A stretch of DNA of 64,000 bases from Phoenix dactylifera (taxonomy: Eukaryota; Streptophyta; Magnoliopsida; Arecales; Arecaceae): assembly GCF_009389715.1 (NCBI RefSeq), contig NC_052392.1, positions 29,524,592 to 29,588,591 on the forward strand. Reading direction: 5' to 3'. Shown here in pieces: positions 1 through 9,695 of the stretch (its first letter is position 1; every line of letters starts with the position of its first letter). The translations under genes were made by a program, and so were the position numbers. A model generated the notes under the pieces. It made no database searches. It saw nothing but the letters and a program-made list of their open reading frames with translations, and was not told the DNA's origin.

Positions 1-270
1 CACCTGCTGCCTACACCGGTGAAACACGTCAATACTACACAACCCCAACCTCCACAACACAATAATCCCCCCGGACAACCCCTGCGACTCCGCTGCATAT
101 GTCCCCCAAGACCTCGGAATAGCATGCCTGGCTCGCTCCAGACTAACCCCCGACAATCTCGTCTCAAACAGAATGCAAATCTCAGGATCATGAAGGCTTA
201 CCAATCTTCGGAAAGTCGGTCTGAAGGACGGATTCCCCACCCCCCAACAATTCCACAGTAACACATTCAT
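1..270 (-). CDS. LINE ORF2, N-terminal endonuclease (partial)
   Basis: Reading from an ATG at 270 towards position 1, 90 codons are open with no stop. The protein begins MNVLLWNCWGVGNPSF and continues with FETRLSG near residue 42 and SQGLSGGIIVLW near residue 67. This matches the start of the apurinic-like endonuclease/exonuclease/phosphatase domain of plant L1 ORF2: an Asn in the WNC motif, the ETR glutamate that binds metal, and the GLSGGI loop. The endonuclease nicks target DNA to prime reverse transcription. The rest of ORF2 (reverse transcriptase) lies beyond the window. The ATG lies about 100 bases after the end of ORF1. Confidence 0.75.
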   Translation of the reverse strand, partial: MNVLLWNCWGVGNPSFRPTFRRLVSLHDPEICILFETRLSGVSLERARHAIPRSWGTYAAESQGLSGGIIVLWRLGLCSIDVFHRCRQQV

Positions 271-371
271 TTAGAAGGCTGGATAGTGCCTGGCTGAGCC
301 CCAACCTCCTGTGACCCATCCATCTCCTGTGACCCATCCATCTCCATGCGGTACCCAACATCCGTTTGTCT

Positions 372-2285
372 CTAATCTTGCAGAACTTCCTTCAGTTGCT
401 TGATAATCTCTGCATGAGCCGGACCATATGCGGATCCTACTCCACCAGCATCCGAGGTAGTCCCAGTCTCCCATGCCACAGCATCCGGTAGGCGAGTAGG
501 GTCTCCATGTGCCACATCAGCCCTATTCTCCCCTTCAGCCACACATACCAGGCTGGCCGCTAGGGCCCCCACCAGGATCTCACCGCTACCCGTCGACGAG
601 GAGGCCGAAGTGGTCTTTCCCGGCAGTGCATCCTTCTCTCCAAGCAAAGCCTTGCCGCCGTGGCCCCCATTCGTCGCTCCTCCATTGCTTTTGACATCGC
701 TGGACCCAACGCCAGCTGGCCGAACTCCTCCCAAGACCGTCGGCAACAAACTCCGGCTGTGGAACATCTGTCGGTCAACTCCCTGGCTTGCCGCCGCCGC
801 CCTCGACACTCATGGCAGGGAAGGGAACCATGCCAAATGGGTTGTGCCACGATCAGCCACCCCTTTCTTCGATGGGCTTCGAGCCCATTTCAGGAAGCCG
901 GGCCCGCTCTCCGCGCCGGCTGACAACCCGGCCTCGGCCCGTGGTTGGGCCTTGGCCTGGCCCTGGTCCTGCAGGCCCGTGGCCCTATTCGGCCCACAGA
1001 TCTGGCTTGGTCCTGGGCCTTGAACTCTGGGCGGCGAGCCCAATGCTCGGTGCACTACAGGGGCTGGCCCAGGGCCTAAGCCATGGGTCTGGTCTAGGTT
1101 CGCCTCCCGTTGCACTTGGGTCTGAGTTGACTCAGTCTGTCGGGAGGTCGACGCCGCACTGGTGGCCGAGTGGCTTAGCCTGGAGTCCTTCCCCGATGAA
1201 ACTTGCCAAGCGAATTTCTTGGGCTTCCACCACCCCTCGGAGTCCGGCGATGAGTCAGGCATTTGCACTTCCTCCCCAGCCGAACCCGGAGCCAAGTTCA
1301 CCACGCCTGCCCGTCGAGTCGCCTCAACCACCTCGATCGTCTTCTTCGCTCCACCCCGGGCGCCACCGCTCCTCAAATGCCTCTGCCAGGAGACAGTCAT
1401 CCACTGGCCGAAGTCCGGCCGACCCTCCACCTGAGGGGGTGCTTCCGGCCCACTGATGGCTCATCGGGTTCCTCCATTGCCTTGAGCCCTGGCTCCACCC
1501 CTATTTTCGATCCTGAGTCTTGGAGCCGGCACTCGTCGGACTGGTGACCCATGCGGGCACACCGGTAGCATAGACCTGGTAGATCTTCGTAAGCGAAGGT
1601 CTGCCAGAACCTCTCCTTCACGCCCTGGACGATGGTCCTCGGGATCAATGGTTGCAGGGAGTTGATTTTGACCTTCACCCTTGCATAACCGATGTGCTGC
1701 CTCTCACTAGAAAACCGGTCGAGCTCCAGGGGATTCCCCACCTCTGCCACAATCACCCCGATATCCTCAATATCCCAATACTCAATGGAAAGTCTAGGCA
1801 GCCAGATCCCAATGACTGTACGACTCACCGAGTGGATACCCGGAATAAAATCGGGCATCCATTTCTCTATTGCCAACAACTGGCCCGCCACCAGCCACGG
1901 ACCAGCCACGAGCACCGCCACCCGGTCATTGCCAGATACGAACCAGATGGTGAGAAACCCCTCCATCATTGGCAAAACCTCAACCTCATTCTTCAACTAG
2001 CCCCAGATTCGGAGGTCCCGGGCCACCAACTCCAGGGGAACCCGCTGCCCCAGGCTCCTTGCGATCATAGCCATATCCTCCTAGAGGCTCCTGGTTTGGG
2101 ACCACCGCCACCTGGGGGTACCTCCATTGCAGTTCCTCCAGCTCCGCCGCAGTGAAGCGATGGATGAGGTCCTCCGGCCGTTGCATAGTCCCTCCCGCCA
2201 CCTCCGACCACAACGGAGTGGTCTGGGCCTGCCCAGGAGCATTGTGTGAAGGCCGAGCACCTCCGGAGTCACCTGGCTCCGCCAT
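372..2285 (-). pseudogene. LINE ORF1, DUF4283 and zinc-knuckle RNA-binding protein, broken
   Basis: Starts at an ATG at 2285 (MAEPGDSGGARPSHNAPGQ). The DUF4283 domain lies at about 1600-1990 with the family pattern AGPWLVAGQLLAIEKW, then WLPRLSIEYW. A CX2CX4HX4C zinc knuckle, CYRCARMGHQSDEC, lies at about 1530-1571, followed by a long Pro/Gly/Ser-rich tail. The family binds element RNA in the ribonucleoprotein. The frame is interrupted near 1986-1996 (shift before the DUF4283 core), near 1397-1430 (shift after the zinc knuckle) and at about 808-810 (in-frame stop); the last part runs to 372. It is a dead copy unless the breaks are sequencing errors. Confidence 0.75.
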
Positions 2286-2300
2286 GCCAGAGCCTTCCCT

Positions 2301-3815
2301 TTCAAAAACACAAAAATGAATAAGTCACTTCTACTTTTCCTCATATCTACTAATTTCCAACTCCATGCTTAATTTTACCAAAACTTACCTCAACATAATC
2401 ATCTCTCATACAATCACCATATGCTCATGGACCCTGTTTACCATCTAACATTCAAAGCAATATGATAACATTGGTCTTCCAACTGCTTTATAAGACTCAC
2501 TCTTCAAATGACGAGATATTATAGCAAGCTGGACAACATCTGTCATGTTTATTCGAAGCAAGATTATTTGAATACGATGAAAATTTCTTACAATGAGCTT
2601 GAAAAGGTGGACCTTAAGGAGTGAATTAGTCCAAAGCGACTTATATACTCAAGCATTTAATTTTTTTTTCAAAAAAGCAAAGTTTCTTTAATGCTGCATT
2701 GGTTCCTTTTGCATGATAACTAAAGCATACCATGAATAAAAATCTTACAACTGAAGCTTAACAGATTAATCCTTTCCCAGCATCATAAACAAAATAACTG
2801 AAACTATAAATAATAATTGAATCATCAAAGCTCACCTTTCTCACCGCCCAACTTAACCAATCCTATTATATCCGAATTCTCCAAACTATTGAAGAATTCA
2901 TTATTTACCAGCTAATTTGATCACTGCCACTCGAAAACCAACTCTTTCATTTTTCCAGACGCAAAAAAACATATATAATTAAGCTTAAAAATACTTATTT
3001 TCTGGCTTTCCTAAAGAAAATTGACTCCTAACCATATAATTTCGTTCCAAAAGTTAAGCTTTTAGAGCCCCAACATCGAGTAGAGAGATCTTTTGATATT
3101 TTGATCAAAATTTGGAACTAATTCTTAAACATGCATCTCACTACACCAAGCCCTCTCCCCTCTCCATCTCCTTCTGAGCCCTGGTGGAGGGTGGCGACCA
3201 GTTTGGGAATGGGAAGTCTTTTGGCTATTCTTATGAGGATCAGTATTCATCTCATTTTCTTTTTAAACCTATAAGAATTTATATATTTCCTACTTTTTAA
3301 TCCCTATATTGCCTAGCTTATTCACTTAATAATTGGAAAGAAAATTTTAAATTTGCATTCTTCTAGTATTTTAAGCATGATAAGTTTGATAGTCACTTTT
3401 CTTTCAAAGAGAAATATTCTTATGAGAGATGGAATCATGGTCTATATAATTTAGCAACTTTTACAAGAACTAATGCTTAGTACTCACTTCCACTAATGAT
3501 AAAACTATAAAAGAAAGCTAGAAATCCGCTCAAAAAACTCAATTTTTTATCGAATAATTAACACTCATAAATGTTCAATAAAAGCTTATCATGAAAGCAG
3601 CTAGAATCCATGGAAAGCCAATCTTAATCATGAACTAAACTACTTCCGGAAACTAAAAAAGAATGAGTTGTAGTCTTAGATCACATCTCTAAGTTCTAGG
3701 TAATAGCTGTGACTCTAAATATACCACTCAAGAAGAGAAAGTGTACACGAGAACCAATTTTCAAGTACATAGTACATGCCCAACTAATACATGTTGAACT
3801 TTCTCGATATACTAA
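2301..3815. other. AT-rich spacer, no gene seen
   Basis: No long open frame, splice pattern or recognisable repeat. A short pyrimidine-rich piece lies near 3150-3180. Nothing here supports a gene. Confidence 0.6.
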
Positions 3816-3868
3816 TGTAACAACCCCGCACACCCGCACGAGTCCTCACATACTCCTTTCATTTAAGC

Positions 3869-4307
3869 TGTAACAACCCAGGACCTCACCCAAAATGGCT
3901 AGCTGGAAGTTATTATTTGGGTTCCTTGATCCTGTATAAGTACCCAAGATCTACCCAGCGAATAACCGATGTGGGACTAAACATACGCCCGCACGGGTCC
4001 TCACATACTCCCTCCGTTTAAGCCCTGACGTCCTCGTCAGGCTAAGGGTTCAAATCTATTCAAATCTAATCACAAACACCACGATTGGCTCGTGGTCAGC
4101 CCCAATGGATCCATGCTGCAGTGTCCCCTAGTTCACATAGATTATGGGCCGGGTCCGCTCTGATACCATTTGTAACAACCCAGGATCTCACCCAAAATGG
4201 CTAACCGGAAGTTACTATTTGGGTTCCTTGATCCTGTATAAGTACCCAAGATCTACCCAGCGAATAACCGATGTGGGACTAAACATACGCCCGCACGGGT
4301 CCTCACA
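3869..4307 (-). mobile_element. Complete TRIM element, 439 bp, with TAAGC target duplication
   Basis: LTRs at 3869-4005 and 4171-4307, both 137 bp and nearly identical. The ends are TGTAACA and CCTCACA as read on the plus strand. The primer-site complement gctctgatacca is at 4157-4168, two bases from the LTR. The other internal edge, at about 4006-4020, is purine-rich on the minus strand. The flanking bases TAAGC at 3864-3868 and 4308-4312 form a perfect 5-bp target duplication, and they lie inside the internal domain of another TRIM. It looks structurally whole and, from LTR similarity, fairly young. TRIMs need enzymes from other elements to move. Confidence 0.88.
3933..3977 (-). promoter_or_regulatory. 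snRNA-type USE plus TATA-like box in TRIM LTR
   Basis: On the minus strand, GTCCCACATCG at 3977-3967 matches the plant snRNA upstream sequence element RTCCCACATCG exactly. A TATA-like CTTATACAG lies about 27-28 bases further on (3940-3932). The same pair recurs in the sister LTR at 4279-4269 and near 4237. Older TRIM copies in the window keep it only in degraded form. Promoter function is inference from the motif pair. Confidence 0.5.
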
Positions 4308-4620
4308 TAAGCTCTGACGTCCTCATCAGGCTAAGAATTTAAATCCAATTATAAGCACCACAATCGGCCCGTGGTCAGCCCTAATAGATCTGTACTATAG
4401 TGTCCTCTAGTCCACATAGATTATGGGTCAGGTCCGCTCTGATACCATTTTGTCACAATCCAGGATCTCATCTAATTATGCTCTAATACCATTTGTAACA
4501 ACTTAAGACCTCACCCAAAATGGCTAAATGGAGGATATTATTTGGGGGCCTTGATTTTATATAAGTATCCAAGATCTACCCGGGGAATAACTGATGTGGG
4601 ACTAAATACACGCCTGTACG

Positions 4621-5454
4621 ACGTAATAGTCACCTATTATTTTGGTGATACATACTTTGTATTTTCTCGATATACATCTTGTCCCAAGTAATACGTAATC
4701 AACACTATTATTTTGTTAATACATGGTGTATATCCAGGTATTACACACCTTAGCCTCCTTGAATGCAACCTATTGCTGCTAGGAGGTAGAGGCCATGTAG
4801 ACAAGATAAAAACCCCGAGTTTAAGCAGATTTGAGATCTTGAGGTTTGATAGGAAGAGAAGAAGGATGAGAGAGAAGAGGAGATGCTAACGAAGAATTGA
4901 AATAACATATTCTTGACAAAATCCAGAAGAGAGAATAGTGGAAACAAGAGAGAGTGGAGAGGAAACTATCAGACCCGGCTCTTTCATATTTATCCATTAG
5001 GTAGGTTGTGGAGAAAAGAGAGTAGTGTAATTTACATTGGTGATCTCACCAGACAATTATCATCCAGTGGCTTTAGCAAATAATTTTATAAACTACTCTT
5101 TATTGTTTGTAAGTTATTATGGCCAATGTGGAAGGTATTATTTTTGTTTCCAAATAAATTAAGAAGCAGTGGAACAAGCAAAGGACAGCAAATTTTTTTT
5201 GAGAAATTAGCAAATAATAATTATTATTCTTATTTTCATGATAAAAGATAGAGTTGGTGAGCGTTTGTTATCTGGGTGATATAGGCATTATTGGGAACTT
5301 GCCATTACGTAATGGTTCTTGTCTCACTCCTAATGCCGGCTACATGTATTGGGCTCTTATCTAATGCATGCTTCATATTTTCCATTTCATAAGGTGGTGG
5401 TCAATTCATGATTTTTTTTAATGATAAAAGGTGATTAGCATGTCATGTTAACCC
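4621..5454. other. AT-rich spacer, no gene seen
   Basis: No gene recognised. Frames here are short and show no family resemblance. Confidence 0.6.
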
Positions 5455-7597
5455 AGCATTTGTTCATAAGATGTTTGTTGAAATGTCTATCAGAGATGCC
5501 CTTCTCTTTCTCAGACTCTCATCCAAACAAAAAAAAAATGAACTTCCTTATTAATCAACTACGGGAAGTAAGCTTTCTCGTCCCTCAACTACTACAATAT
5601 GAGTTGCAATCTTGACTTCCTGCTCAACTTCAACTATAAAGTTCCAAACAGCCCCTAAATGCGAGTCTATTTGCATTAAAATATCCAATGTGGGATTATC
5701 AAATAAAGGGTTTAAAAATTTGAACCTTTTCAAAAGAAAAAAACTTTTCTAACACGACTTTCATGTAGCACTTGCAAATTCAGTGGTGCTGTGGCAAGTG
5801 AGTATTTAACATTCTTATTTCTAATTAATTTTTATCCAGAATTTGTCTCCTTTTATCCATGTGACTTCTAACAGGATCTTTTCCTGAAACTTTATGTTTT
5901 TGGATCTTCATGGCTCTAACAAGAAAAAGAAACATAACTAGCAAGCTTCATATGATGCTTCGCTGCTGTTGGAAAGAGCTGCTACAGCTTACTACAAATA
6001 ATTACTAGGTTCTCTTCTTTCATCATATATGTTGCTCACGTTCGTGGCATATACTTCAAAAACGTTAGAGGTGATGAAAAGAAACAATCTAGTCCCAACC
6101 TAATCTCATGCGTCAGACTTGCATGTAGCTGGCTACAAGATCTCCACCTGACACCAAGTTTTGTCACAACCCAAAACCTCACCTAAAAAGGCTAACCGGA
6201 AGGTATTTTTTGTGTTCTTTAGTCCTGTATAAGTACTCAAGATCTTCTCGGTGAATAACCGATGTGAGACTAAATACACGTCCGTACGGATTTTCACATG
6301 CTCCCCTCGTTCAAGTGTTGACGTTCTCGTTAGGCTAAGAGTTCCAATCAATTCAAATCTAATCATAAGCACCACGACCAGCCCGTGGTCGGCCTCTATG
6401 AACCCATGCTGCAGTGTCCTCTGGTCCACATAAACTATGGGTCAAGTTTGCTCTGATATCATTTGTTACAACCCAAGACCTCACCCAAAAAGACTAGCCA
6501 GAAGATATTCTTTGGGTTCCTTTATCCTGTGTAAGTATCCCGGATCTCCTCGACAAATAACTGATATGGGACTAAACACACGCCCGCATAGGTTCTTACA
6601 AATTTTTATTAACAAAATTAGATTGAGATTAGGCAATGCTCTTAGATTAATGGTTATGTCCCCGATTATATGACAAACAAGAAGTAGAGCTATACATTGG
6701 TCCAGTACAAAAAAAATTTGGTCAACAATTAAACGACCTGCAATAAGAGTTTGTATCGGACTCAAAGCTCAGTACATTGGTTAATCAGATCATAAAAGTT
6801 GATTAATTTCATGAGGCCAGATCTAGGATAGGCCCATGATTTCTTCTCAAAGAAAAACAGAAAAAAATGGTAGAGGCCCCATGATATTAATTCATGGAAA
6901 ACATCAAATTTGCTTGATAGCCAAGATGTTTTCTTTATGAGCTGCACATAGGCCTCTTCAGTTCTCTGCCAACTTGTCCCAGCGTTGAGGCAGTGGTGAA
7001 GGCCCACTTCTATAGTTTTTGTAGAGAGAGAGAGAGAGAGAGAGTAGTTTCTTAGTTTCTTAGTTTTTGAAGAGAACGATGCTCAGGCCCACAATTAGAA
7101 GAGTAGTTTTTCACCTACCCTAGTGCATGCATGTCCAAGGGAAATAATCTTCGATGCAGTAGGAGAACGTATAAGATAGTAAAAGAAAGACTAAAACATA
7201 TATTTATATACAAATTAAAGTTTTTGGCTATATCGAGTTATCTATATATGGAGATAATCAGAGCTGAATAGCTGATTTGTTATATTGTTGAGTGCTCGAT
7301 GTTTAATAAAATTAATATTTTGTTCAAGATCTCAACCAAAATGAGAAACATGAGCCATGCCCATCTTAAATTATTGCATTCTGACAACCATAGAAACCCC
7401 CTATCTCCACCATATTAGCAACCTGACGCCTGATGGTCATCTTACTACTCTTCCATGAGTCACTCTCTAAGGAACTCTGTTAACCACTCACTCTACAGGA
7501 TACCGTAACAATCACTGAGCCTACTACCATCCAATTAGCTGCATTGCCTTGTTGTTGTCACCCGTGCAAGGCTATCTTGGAGACACTTTTGCATAAG
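5455..7597. repeat. Dispersed duplication, copy A (pair at 47983-49653)
   Basis: Sequence from agcatttgttcataag at 5455 to the ggctatcttggagacac stretch near 7590 is collinear with 47983-49653, with small indels throughout. Copy A is longer mainly because it holds a 439-bp TRIM at 6162-6600. Both copies contain a GA-rich microsatellite (7021-7045 in copy A). No protein-coding frame is shared by the copies, so this is either a non-coding mobile element or a segmental duplication. The right end abuts a truncated TRIM that was later split by the chromovirus. Confidence 0.75.
6162..6600 (-). mobile_element. TRIM element, 439 bp, absent from the paired copy
   Basis: LTRs at 6162-6298 and 6464-6600, each 137 bp. 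The internal domain carries the primer-site complement near 6449-6460. Total length equals that of the complete TRIM at 3869-4307. Flanking pentamers (agttt, 6157-6161; aattt, 6601-6605) are a near-perfect target duplication. The related sequence at 48685-48706 runs straight through without the element, giving a natural empty site. The LTRs differ noticeably from each other, so it is older than the 3869 copy. Confidence 0.85.
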
Positions 7598-7614
7598 TAA
7601 TATGGGATTGAACA

Positions 7615-9684
7615 TGTCACGCCTCGAACCCATCACCCGGGTCCGGCACGCGACCGGCCGCATGAGCCCTAGAGCAGTGCCCTAAAGATCATGCAAGGCC
7701 TATGATTAACAAAAATTCCAATAAATCCACAACTAATTTAATAATTCAAATAGACAAATCCGACATGTCCAAATAAACAAATTGGTTCAATTACAAAGTC
7801 TTCAAATGTTCATCGACATTAAAGAAGGATAACAAACTAACTAACTAATAACTCTGGTACTCGCACTCTGCGCCCATCTCATCCAAATTTATGCATCCTG
7901 CAACTCTGGTAAAGAAAAAGAAGAAGAGGGGGTGAGCTTTACTGCCCAGTAAGAATTCCTACACATCCATACCTACACAATAATAATAAGAATTTGAAAA
8001 CCACGACAAATCGATGCACATTTCATGAAATCATAAGCAGTTTCCAAAAGACTCAAATAATCAATATAATTATGTACATCAAGCATCAATGGAAGCCCAT
8101 AATTATCCGTCAAACATCAATGAAAGTCCAGCCACATAAGAATGATATAGTATATATAGCTTATAAATCACTATGACTGTTTTCAATGCTTTTTCTTTTC
8201 ATTTCATGTTAACTTGATTCGGATCAATTATCTTGCCGACTTTGGGCTACATCCTGGTCACGTTTCCGGCCCGTGACGGGGCAATCGATAGTATCACATT
8301 TCCGGCATGTGACGGGGCAACGATGGTATCACATTTTCAGCCTGTGACGGGGCAATCGATGGTATCACATTTCCAGCCTGTGACGGGGCAATCGATAATA
8401 TCACATTTCCAGCCTGTGATTGGGGCAATCAATAATAACGAGATAAGCCCAAAGTCTCTGTTCATTTAATCAATTCACAAACACACATCCATTCCCTTTT
8501 TCCACTTTATTTTCGGCCTAGACTAACCATGGTCACGTTTCCGGCCCGTGACAGGGCAATCAATATAATATGGTTAGTCCATACCACCACATCCATAAAT
8601 TCAATTATGCAGGTATAAGTTATACACATGCATGCATCCATCATACTACCAATCACAAGCCAACACGATCAAAATATAATTTAATATAAAACCATTTTTG
8701 ATTTGTCTGGATCATAGCATATCATACATATCTAAGCATAAAAATATTATATCATGCAGGATTGGCGTACAAGGATCCTTACTCTTGTTGAAAACTCAGA
8801 CTACTAATCACCCGCCCTCACGGTGATCTATGAACCGGAATGCACAGGACTCTGCTCAGCGTCCTCTCGTCCAATAGATTGTTCTCCTACAGAATCAAGT
8901 CATTATTAAAATTTATCAAAAATATATGATGATCTAGGACCCCTGTTTGATTCCTCTAAAGGGTCCTCTAAGATCTAACATCCCAAGACTATCTAGAGTC
9001 CTCAAGGCCATAATCTTCCCGAATCCAAGAGTAAAAGGAAACCAAACAACAAATAAACAAATAATATAATAAAAGGGTTATATAATAAGAGAAAGAGAGG
9101 GAAAGACCCTCTCTCTTCCTCTCTTCTTCCTTCTTCCCGTCGGAAAGGGGAGAAGGGGGATCGGCCGCTGGTGGGCCACGGCCGGCGACGCCCCCTGGTC
9201 GTCGGCCTGTGGCGGTGCCAGTGGTGCCACGCCCGGCGACGGCCGGCCGGAATGAGAGAGGAGAAGGCCGAACAAGGCATCGGCTTCTCCATCAACCCGG
9301 CGGCTTTCCGGCTACATTCCCAAGGAAACAGGGGCCAAAAGCGATGGAGGAGGAGGAGGAGATGCTCACCTTGCCTCCGGCGAGGTCCTCCCGACCGGAT
9401 CGACGGCAAAAGCTCCAATCCTTCCCGCGGCAAGGTAGAACCCAATCTCTTTTCCCCCTTTTTTTTTGTGTGTGTGGACGGCTCTCGACGGAAGCCCTAG
9501 AAAGAGGAGGAGGTCTCGGCCCGAGATTGCTAGGGTTTTTATCACCCTAGGATCCTCCTCTCCGGTGGATTCGGGAGGAGAGGGAGGATTTTCCGGAACA
9601 GGGGAGGGAGAAACTCCCTCCCCCTTTTCAGGTGTTGGGCCATCCTTTCTCAGAGGCCGGCCCAACCCAACGTGGGCTTTCACA
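7615..9684 (-). repeat. 3' LTR of the chromovirus (2070 bp)
   Basis: Begins TGTCACGCC and ends TTTCACA on the plus strand (TGTGAAA...GTGACA on the coding strand). It contains a minisatellite at 8257-8437 and a GC-rich half (9150-9680). Open frames inside it are also present in the 5' LTR and encode nothing recognisable. Confidence 0.93.
8257..8437. repeat. 36-bp minisatellite inside the chromovirus LTR, 5 units
   Basis: Five tandem units of 35-37 bp with core ttccggcccgtgacggggc and a linker ending atagtatcaca-like. A lone sixth unit lies near 8537-8575. The core gcccgtgacggggc can fold into a small hairpin (GCCCG against CGGGGC). The 5' LTR has the same five units at 25419-25599. LTRs of the element at 36.4-42.9 kb have four units each. 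Confidence 0.85.
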
Positions 9685-9695
9685 TTCCCCCCCCT
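9685..9695 (-). promoter_or_regulatory. Polypurine tract of the chromovirus
   Basis: On the minus strand an A/G run (AGGGGGGGGAA) directly precedes the 3' LTR start TGTGAAA. This is the position where plus-strand DNA synthesis is primed in LTR elements. Confidence 0.85.

Larger units (their letters stand above)
1..2300 (-). mobile_element. L1-type LINE retrotransposon, 5' part
   Basis: Minus-strand non-LTR retrotransposon running off the left window edge. It holds ORF1 (DUF4283 plus zinc knuckle) followed by the start of ORF2 (endonuclease), the order usual for plant L1 elements. Base composition is GC-rich (about 60% in the 400-1500 stretch), in contrast to the AT-rich DNA right of 2.3 kb, which places the 5' end near 2300. 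The exact 5' end, poly(A) tail and target duplication cannot be seen because the 3' end lies outside the window. ORF1 has several frame breaks, so this copy is probably inactive. Confidence 0.8.
3816..4620 (-). mobile_element. Nested TRIM cluster (miniature LTR retrotransposons)
   Basis: Several copies of a 137-bp terminal repeat separated by an internal domain of about 165 bp. On the minus strand the order is LTR, a 12-base primer site TGGTATCAGAGC matching initiator Met tRNA, a short internal domain, a purine tract, LTR. This is the TRIM layout with no coding capacity. The cluster consists of an outer, partly deleted TRIM (its sequence is at 3816-3868 and from 4308 on), a complete TRIM inserted in it (3869-4307), and a further partial LTR at 4494-4620. 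It is a fossil cluster and the outer parts are eroded. Confidence 0.8.

Noticed and set aside
3816-4620. Short direct repeats considered as a CRISPR-like or satellite array
   Set aside because: The repeats have LTR ends, a tRNA primer site and target duplications, so they are TRIM retroelements.
7021-7045. GA-rich tract as a possible regulatory GAGA site
   Set aside because: Simple microsatellite, shortened in the duplicate copy, with no gene beside it.
8233-8469. Repeated 12-residue protein pattern (HFQPVTGQS-like)
   Set aside because: It is a by-product of the 36-bp DNA minisatellite in the LTR and occurs in both orientations.
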